From a virus, in IMG/VR virus record IMGVR_UViG_3300034073_003445, positions 1 to 25,112 of that record: DNA of 25,112 nt. One strand, written 5' to 3'. Shown in pieces: positions 21,007 through 25,112 of this stretch. The notes below the pieces were generated by a model. That model did not search any database, was not told where the DNA came from, and worked only from the letters and a program-made list of their open reading frames with translations. Numbering within the stretch: position 1 is the stretch's first letter; the number at the start of each line of letters is the position of its first letter. Both the position numbers and the translations under genes were made by a program.

Positions 21007-21365
21007 GCAAGACATTTGTGCGCACAGGCTGGGCCAATGTCACGGATACGCTTTCTGGCGCGTTCGTTTCTTTGGAGACTGACGAGCACGGCGAGAGCCA
21101 GCCCCTGCTGTTTGACACTAAGGCCGAAGCGGAAACAGAGCGCGATGAATACATCGAAGCGATCATGGAAGCGCGCCGGCTGGATTGTGACGCGGACGAA
21201 GGCGAGCTCGAGGCGCTGCTAGAAGCTGAGCTCGAGGCGTTGGAGTCCAGCGAGTGGGTATGTTTTGCCGGCGTCGATGCCGCGGGCGACGTGTACGAGC
21301 TCGGCTCACCTGAAAGGCTGGAGGCGGTGCGCCAGCTTCAGCGATCCGATCGGGTGCAGTGGTGA
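21003..21365 (+). CDS. Acidic phage protein, function unknown
   Basis: 120 residues. Strongly acidic, with DCDADEGELEALLEAELEAL (58-77) at its centre. A beta N-terminal part (GAFVSLETDEHGES) and YELGSPERLEAVRQLQ at the end. No family recognised. The charge would fit a DNA mimic or anti-defence protein, but this is only a possibility. ATGA overlap upstream; its TGA overlaps the next start. Confidence 0.65.
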   Translation: MSKTFVRTGWANVTDTLSGAFVSLETDEHGESQPLLFDTKAEAETERDEYIEAIMEARRLDCDADEGELEALLEAELEALESSEWVCFAGVDAAGDVYELGSPERLEAVRQLQRSDRVQW

Positions 21366-21550
21366 GCCCCGAAGCGATCGGCGAGCTGGTGGACGCGTTG
21401 AGCTGGGCCCTCGATCAAATTGAGGATGATCCGGACCCCGACCACATTGCGGCATTGGCCGCGGCGCGTGCACTGGTTGACACGTACAGCGCTCAGGTTC
21501 AATATTGTGAACAGATCGCCGCCGGCGATTACTTAGAAAGGAGAAATTGA
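21362..21550 (+). CDS. Small helical phage protein
   Basis: 62 residues from the second of two adjacent GTG codons (21359 is also in frame). IGELVDALSWALDQIEDDPD and HIAALAAARALVDTY resemble uncharacterised small phage proteins. The TGA of the previous gene overlaps the start. The ribosome site of the next gene lies in its last codons. Confidence 0.6.
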   Translation: MSPEAIGELVDALSWALDQIEDDPDPDHIAALAAARALVDTYSAQVQYCEQIAAGDYLERRN

Positions 21551-21551
21551 C

Positions 21552-21989
21552 GTGGATATTAATCCGATTATCGAGGCTTTAGTTCAATCTTTGGCGCGTG
21601 AAATCACGCCGTTGGTGCTCACCGAAGTTAAGAAAACAATCGGCGAGCAGCCCCCAGCCCTCAACCCTGACGAAGTGATCGACCGCGTGACTGATCGAAT
21701 CGCGACCGATCTTGACATGAGCGAAGTGGCCGACAATGTGGCGCGCAAGATATACCTGACCGCCTCTGATGTTGCCGAAGCGATGGATGCGGACGAAGTC
21801 GCGGAGCGTGTCGCAGAGAATATTTCTTTGCGGGATGTTTCCGAGTATTTCAATGTCGCCGATATTGCCGAAGCGATCGGGGCCGACGAAGTCGCGACGC
21901 ATATCGATCTTGATGATCTCGCCGCGGCACTGATCAAAAGGCTGGCGGCCTCGCGGCTGTCTGTTTCGATTCTTGCGGAGGGGACCTAG
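21552..21989 (+). CDS. Repeat-containing acidic helical protein
   Basis: 145 residues from GTG with AAAGGAG eight bases upstream. From residue 40 on, the protein consists of irregular short repeats of the type (D)ADEVAxxVA and DVAEAM: DEVIDRV, MSEVADNVA, ASDVAEAMDADEVAERVAEN, NVADIAEAIGADEVATHI. No family recognised; probably an alpha-solenoid-like or oligomeric protein. Followed by a terminator. Confidence 0.65.
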   Translation: MDINPIIEALVQSLAREITPLVLTEVKKTIGEQPPALNPDEVIDRVTDRIATDLDMSEVADNVARKIYLTASDVAEAMDADEVAERVAENISLRDVSEYFNVADIAEAIGADEVATHIDLDDLAAALIKRLAASRLSVSILAEGT

Positions 21990-22016
21990 TCCTGAGCTGT
22001 AGTAACTAACCGATCG

Positions 22017-22045
22017 GGCCGCCACTTGTGCCGGCCTTTTCTTTT
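22017..22045 (+). terminator. Rho-independent terminator
   Basis: GGCCG (22017-22021) pairs with CGGCC (22032-22036), with CAC/GTG able to extend the stem after a mismatch, then TTTTCTTTT. Closes the 20334-21989 operon. Confidence 0.7.
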
Positions 22046-22052
22046 GTGCCAG

Positions 22053-22091
22053 TATTAGCGCTCGGGCCCATGGCGGGCCTACCTAAGAAAG
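22053..22091 (+). promoter_or_regulatory. Promoter-hairpin leader module, copy 1
   Basis: TATTAGCGCTCGGG (22053-22066), nearly the same as TATCAGCGCTCGGG at 23308. The stem GGCCC (22065-22069) / GGGCC (22075-22079) follows, then AAGAAAGGAG. It lies directly after the terminator, so a new transcript probably starts here. Confidence 0.5.
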
Positions 22092-22103
22092 GAGAAAGCA
22101 ATC

Positions 22104-22235
22104 ATGCTCGGTTGGAAAAACTGGAAGCGCGGCGACATTTGTGTTGCTCGTGAAGTTAACGGTGTTTGGTGCGTCCTGCGGATTGAAGACCAGCGCGCCT
22201 ATCGTGAATGGCTCGGCTGTTTTTCTATTGTTTGA
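22104..22235 (+). CDS. Small Trp-rich protein
   Basis: 43 residues: MLGWKNWKRGDICVAREVNG then VWCVLRIEDQRAYREWLGCF. Start fixed by AAGAAAGGAGA. Two beta hairpins likely; no family recognised. Confidence 0.5.
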   Translation: MLGWKNWKRGDICVAREVNGVWCVLRIEDQRAYREWLGCFSIV

Positions 22236-22247
22236 GGAGTACGAGCG

Positions 22248-22409
22248 ATGGAAGTCAGAGAGATTACAACGGCAATCGTGCAGGAGATCGGCAAGCGCGA
22301 TGCGCGGATATATGAGTTGGAGTTGCGGGTTAAGGATTTGGAGCAGGAGGTCGAATTCCTGACTAAAACGTTGGACATCATGAGTGCCGAGGCAGAGGGG
22401 GGAGTGTGA
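22248..22409 (+). CDS. Small coiled-coil protein
   Basis: 53 residues. One long heptad helix from REITTAIVQEIGKRDARIYE to LEQEVEFLTKTLDIM. GAGGAG 10 bases upstream of the ATG; the stop overlaps the next ATG. Function unknown. Confidence 0.55.
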   Translation: MEVREITTAIVQEIGKRDARIYELELRVKDLEQEVEFLTKTLDIMSAEAEGGV

Positions 22410-22597
22410 TGGACGGAAAATCAACCCTGTTTGCAGTCGGTAACCGACTGCTTTTATTGGTTGAGCCTGTAAGGCAAGAGCCGTCCCGCGGAGAATGGCT
22501 GCGACGTGAGCGCGTTGCAGTCGGTCGGATATGTGGGTGCGGCGATTGTTTTTGCTGTGAGGAACTTAAACGAGAAAGGAGAAAACCTGCATGTTAA
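22409..22597 (+). CDS. Small Cys-cluster protein
   Basis: 62 residues. STLFAVGNRLLLLVEPV and then GRICGCGDCFCCEELK, five Cys spaced C-x-C-x2-C-x-C-C, a likely zinc site. The start overlaps the previous stop (TGATG). The frame 22506-22739 in another phase overlaps the next gene and is less likely. Function unknown. Confidence 0.5.
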   Translation: MDGKSTLFAVGNRLLLLVEPVRQEPSRGEWLRRERVAVGRICGCGDCFCCEELKRERRKPAC

Positions 22598-23277
22598 AAA
22601 CCGTCAGACAATCCGCGAACCGGAAAACCGGACCCATTGCGGTGACATACCGCGCCGGCGCCGTGAACATGTTCGGCACGTGTCCTGCGTCGTGCCCGCT
22701 GAATCCCCAGCCAGCCGCGGCCGTGCGCAAAATCGATAAGCGCTATTTGTCGGCCCTGCGCCGTGCAGTCCCTCGGAACGGGAAGGCGTTCACCTATTCA
22801 CACTTTCCCGCCGAAAAGTTACCCGCACCGGTCGCGGGCGAGACCGTTATAAACTTTTCGGCCGATTCTCTTGCGAGCGCGCTACATGCGCGCAAGCTCG
22901 GCCGGCCGGCCGTGCTCACGGTTGCGAAGGGCGAGCGCTGGGCTAAAAAGGTCGAGGGCGTGCGGTTCGTTCGCTGTCCTGCTGAGGTGTCGGATCGGAT
23001 CACGTGCTCGAATTGCGGGAACGGCGATCCGCTATGTGCTCGCCCTGATCGTGATTTTGTTGTTGTCTTTGAAGCTCACGGCCAGCAAGCGGCGCGCGTG
23101 GGAACGGATCAAAAGGGCGGGTGCTACGGCGCTGGCGGTCCGGTCGCCATGCAGTGGCGCGCTACGGTTGGCGCTGGGGCCCCTGATGATGCGGCCGCGC
23201 TCGAACGCTTCGCGCGTGAGCTCCCCTCGGGCTCATTGTTGCGTCATCACGTCGTCGGCGACATTGGCGCGCCGTAA
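22591..23277 (+). CDS. Cys-rich phage/plasmid protein, possibly Gp88-like
   Basis: 228 residues. N-terminal GPIAVTYRAGAVNMFGTCPAS gives C31-x3-C35; C129, C139-x2-C142 and C149 (ITCSNCGNGDPLCARPDRD) form a second cluster, followed by FVVVFEAHGQQAARVG and GGCYGAGGP. This is a phage/plasmid family of the Gp88 kind that I cannot tie to a function; metal binding is likely from the Cys pattern. GAGAAAGGAGA upstream of the ATG. GC-rich and codon use differs from the replication genes. Confidence 0.72.
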   Translation: MLKTVRQSANRKTGPIAVTYRAGAVNMFGTCPASCPLNPQPAAAVRKIDKRYLSALRRAVPRNGKAFTYSHFPAEKLPAPVAGETVINFSADSLASALHARKLGRPAVLTVAKGERWAKKVEGVRFVRCPAEVSDRITCSNCGNGDPLCARPDRDFVVVFEAHGQQAARVGTDQKGGCYGAGGPVAMQWRATVGAGAPDDAAALERFARELPSGSLLRHHVVGDIGAP

Positions 23278-23280
23278 GGG

Positions 23281-23310
23281 TTGTTTACTTTTTATTTTTT
23301 AGGCTAATAT
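23281..23310 (+). promoter_or_regulatory. Probable sigma70-type promoter
   Basis: TTGTTT (23281-23286), T-rich 18-base spacer and TAATAT (23305-23310). The spacer contains ACTTTTTATTTT, a 12-mer also found at 16393-16404 before the GNAT gene. Drives the DUF932 gene. Confidence 0.6.
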
Positions 23311-23350
23311 CAGCGCTCGGGGTAATTTCGCCCCGAGCATACAGCTAGAA
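23311..23350 (+). promoter_or_regulatory. 5' hairpin leader, copy 2
   Basis: Perfect 8-bp stem GCTCGGGG (23315-23322) / CCCCGAGC (23331-23338), expected at the start of the transcript, then ATACAGCTAGAA (23339-23350), shared exactly with 24749-24760. Confidence 0.6.
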
Positions 23351-23365
23351 AAGAGGATTAAAACC

Positions 23366-24454
23366 ATGACCACATTAATGCAAGCTTCTCGCCAATGGGC
23401 TACCCGTCCGGCCGAAGAGCGATTTACCAGCCTCCCGCAAATGCGCGCAAAGCTTGAGGACCTGCGCGCGAATTCTCGGGCGCTGGTTGTGAGCTCGCGC
23501 CGGCTGGGCGTCGTCCCAACCGACGATAATAAGGGCCTTGTGATCGAGGGTCCGCAGGGTAACCCAGCGGCCCCCAGCAATTGGGCATTCGGCCAGCTGG
23601 CCGCGCTCAGTGGCGCGCCGGCCGCGTACCTTCGGAGCCTGCCCGCCCCGCTCGCTGCGGATTGTTTAAATTACGGGCTCAGGGTCGAGCGCGACGCGAT
23701 CGACACGGGCGTGCTGCTCACGCGGGGCTCGGATGGTGTCGAGCTCAGGGCGGCCACAGGCCCGCGCTACGGCCGCATTTGGAACGTGGACGTGGTGCGC
23801 GCCCTCGAAGATCGGTTCGGGGATGGTGTCACCGGCGACTTTCGCGTGCCGGCCGAGTTTGGCCAGCGTGTCCCGATCACTCAGGCTAATACGACGCTTT
23901 TTGCTGGCGATCGCGATATGTTCGTTTTCTTGGCCGACGAAGTTAACCGGATCGAACTACCCAACCGGCGTGACGGCAAGACCGGAGAGCTCGCCCGCGG
24001 GTTTTTCGTTACCAATTCCGAGACCGGTGCGAGCGCGCTAAAAATTAAAACTTTCCTTTTTGACTACGTCTGCGCGAATCGGATTGTCTGGGGCGCTCAC
24101 GAGCTCGACGAAATTTCAATCCGTCACACTGCCAGCGCTCCGGATCGGTTCCTCGAAGAGGCCGCGCCGGCCCTGCTGGAGTATTCACGCGCAAGCGCCG
24201 CGAACGTCACGACGGCCTTGCGTGCTGCGCAGTCGGCGAAGCTCGAAAAGGTCGATCAATTCTTGGCTAGCCGGTTCGGGCCTCGCGTGGCCGCGCGGAT
24301 CAAGGCCGTGCACGAGCAGGAAGAGGGCCGCCCGATCGAGACCGCATGGGATGCGGTAACCGGCGCGACCGCGTACGCACGCTCGATCCCGTGGACGGCC
24401 GACCGCGTGGAATTTGAAGCCAGCGCCGGCGACATTCTGGACTGGGCGGCATGA
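23366..24454 (+). CDS. DUF932 family phage/plasmid protein
   Basis: 362 residues. NWAFGQLAALSGAPAAYLRS, then ATGPRYGRIWNVDVVRALED, RDMFVFLADEVNRIEL, ARGFFVTNSETGASALKIKT and FDYVCANRIVWGAHELDEIS are the characteristic run of the DUF932 family, common in phages and conjugative plasmids; biochemical role not established. Full length. Expressed from its own promoter-hairpin leader. Its stop overlaps the next start. About 68% G+C in the sampled line 23761-23820. Confidence 0.9.
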   Translation: MTTLMQASRQWATRPAEERFTSLPQMRAKLEDLRANSRALVVSSRRLGVVPTDDNKGLVIEGPQGNPAAPSNWAFGQLAALSGAPAAYLRSLPAPLAADCLNYGLRVERDAIDTGVLLTRGSDGVELRAATGPRYGRIWNVDVVRALEDRFGDGVTGDFRVPAEFGQRVPITQANTTLFAGDRDMFVFLADEVNRIELPNRRDGKTGELARGFFVTNSETGASALKIKTFLFDYVCANRIVWGAHELDEISIRHTASAPDRFLEEAAPALLEYSRASAANVTTALRAAQSAKLEKVDQFLASRFGPRVAARIKAVHEQEEGRPIETAWDAVTGATAYARSIPWTADRVEFEASAGDILDWAA

Positions 24455-24648
24455 GCTCGGCCGGTTCCCGCTGGGCGTGTCCGGAGTGCTCGGGCCCCGC
24501 TCAGGTCGCGATCCCGAGCTGGTACGTCGAGCGCCTCGATCACGAGCTGGTCTACGTCGAGCCGGATGACGGCGCGGCCCCGCTCTATTGGTACTGCGCA
24601 GCTTGCGAGACCTCGGGCGACGGCCGGCCAATCGACTGCGCGGCGTGA
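24451..24648 (+). CDS. Small zinc-ribbon-like protein
   Basis: 65 residues. C10-P-E-C13 near the start and C49-A-A-C52 (YWYCAACETSG) near the end form a zinc-ribbon-like pair. ATGA overlap with the DUF932 gene implies coupled translation. Function unknown. Confidence 0.7.
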   Translation: MSSAGSRWACPECSGPAQVAIPSWYVERLDHELVYVEPDDGAAPLYWYCAACETSGDGRPIDCAA

Positions 24649-24666
24649 TCCCGCGCTCGCCTTCGA

Positions 24667-24691
24667 GGGCCCCTCACGGGGCCCTTTTTTT
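24667..24691 (+). terminator. Rho-independent terminator
   Basis: Perfect 7-bp stem GGGCCCC-TCAC-GGGGCCC followed by seven T. Closes the DUF932 operon. Confidence 0.88.
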
Positions 24692-24723
24692 ATGGTGCAG
24701 GCTTTGCGATACTTGACATCCCC

Positions 24724-24760
24724 CCGCGGGGCGCGGTGCCCCGTGGATATACAGCTAGAA
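24724..24760 (+). promoter_or_regulatory. 5' hairpin leader, copy 3
   Basis: Stem CCGCGGGGC (24724-24732) / GCCCCGTGG (24738-24746, one G-U pair), then ATACAGCTAGAA (24749-24760), identical to 23339-23350. The promoter is not clear; GATACT at 24708 could be a -10. Confidence 0.5.
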
Positions 24761-24769
24761 GGTGAAAAC

Positions 24770-25060
24770 ATGACTCAGAAAATTCTTTCGTTTAACACCG
24801 GCCGTTGGTACACCGAAGCCGGCCAGCGGATCGCAGCGACCCAGCTGGACGACGGCCGCGTCGTTTTTGTCGACGTCGACCGCGGCATTCGGTACGTGAC
24901 GGCCACGCCTTGCGAGCTCACTCAGCGGGCCGTTATGCGCGCTTACGACTATAACGAGACGGGCTGCGAGTGGGCGGCGATCCCCGATTACGCGATGCGT
25001 GATCGCATCATCGGCGAGCTCGAAGCCGCGGCGCGCGCCGTGCAGGGGGTGCGGTCGTGA
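24770..25060 (+). CDS. Hypothetical phage protein
   Basis: 96 residues from the ATG at 24770, after AGAAGGTGA. Beta-rich N-terminus (RWYTEAGQRIAATQLDDGRV, then VFVDVDRGIRYVT) and a C-terminal helix (MRDRIIGELEAAARAVQG). No family recognised. In-frame codons before the ATG cross the terminator at 24667 and are not coding. The stop overlaps the next start. Confidence 0.65.
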   Translation: MTQKILSFNTGRWYTEAGQRIAATQLDDGRVVFVDVDRGIRYVTATPCELTQRAVMRAYDYNETGCEWAAIPDYAMRDRIIGELEAAARAVQGVRS

Positions 25061-25112
25061 GCGAGCGGAAAACGTACACGTGCGGCGCGTACCGTCTTGA
25101 GCTCGACAGCAG
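25057..25112 (+). CDS. Start of a small gene, cut by the window end
   Basis: GTG overlapping the previous TGA; 18 residues visible (MSERKTYTCGAYRLELDS). Too little to name. Confidence 0.4.
   Translation, partial: MSERKTYTCGAYRLELDS

Noticed and set aside
22506-22739. 77-codon frame with a hydrophobic N-terminus overlapping the Cys-cluster gene
   Set aside because: It lies across the start of the well-supported gene at 22591 in another phase, and its C-terminal half is Arg-rich out-of-frame sequence.
22903-22916. GGCCGGCCGGCC palindrome as a regulatory site
   Set aside because: It lies inside the coding sequence of a GC-rich gene and is explained by Arg/Pro/Ala codons.
24713-24753. TTGACA at 24713 as a -35 with TATACA at 24748 as a -10
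   Set aside because: The spacer is 29 bases, far from 16-18, and a GC hairpin fills it. More likely the leader of a transcript started nearby.

Overview
The window looks like one side of the genome of a tailed bacteriophage (Caudoviricetes), probably infecting a Gram-negative, proteobacterial host and probably of aquatic or metagenomic origin. The host guess is inference: it rests on strong Shine-Dalgarno sites, sigma70-like promoters, rho-independent terminators and phage families typical of such viruses. Genes are packed head to tail with ATGA-type overlaps, many encode fewer than 100 residues, and there is no metabolic core, rRNA, tRNA, insertion sequence or CRISPR array.

Layout. (1) 1-3735, rightward: the end of a very long virion-type protein, open at the left edge. 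(2) 3686-6382, leftward: SNF2-type helicase, HNH endonuclease-like protein and PD-(D/E)XK nuclease, meeting region 1 tail to tail with a 50-base overlap. (3) 6466-13378, rightward replication block: two small conserved phage proteins, an SSB-like protein ending in Pro-Phe, an archaeo-eukaryotic-type primase, a small acidic protein, a UvrD-like SF1 helicase and a family A DNA polymerase with a 3'-5' exonuclease domain. (4) 13431-16393, a chain of tiny overlapping genes: ribbon-helix-helix-like protein, zinc fingers, coiled coils, two single-span membrane proteins and a paralogous pair. (5) 16420-18158: GNAT acetyltransferase, HNH endonuclease, a DUF6378-like protein and two small genes, closed by a structured element and a strong terminator. 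(6) 18236-18995: a leftward degenerate HNH gene, then an AT-rich, gene-poor stretch with TGTAAY repeats and a 12-bp inverted repeat. (7) 18996-20270: a small conserved phage protein, a probable terminase small subunit and a nuclease overlapping it. (8) 20334-25112: accessory small genes, including a Cys-rich protein and a DUF932 protein, in GC-rich DNA with their own promoter and hairpin leaders.

How it works together. Primase, SF1 helicase, polymerase and SSB-like protein would form most of a phage-encoded replisome. The leftward helicase and nuclease would act in recombination, end processing or host DNA turnover. The probable terminase small subunit puts packaging functions next to the repeat-rich AT-rich stretch, which is the best candidate here for a replication origin or packaging site. 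The right-hand small genes resemble phage early or accessory genes. No large terminase, portal, capsid, integrase or lysis gene was identified in the window.

The most interesting signals are the repeat array at 18722-18996, a repeated promoter-hairpin leader module at the right end, a Shine-Dalgarno site buried in a perfect stem before 17276, and a Leu at the Phe762-equivalent position of the polymerase.
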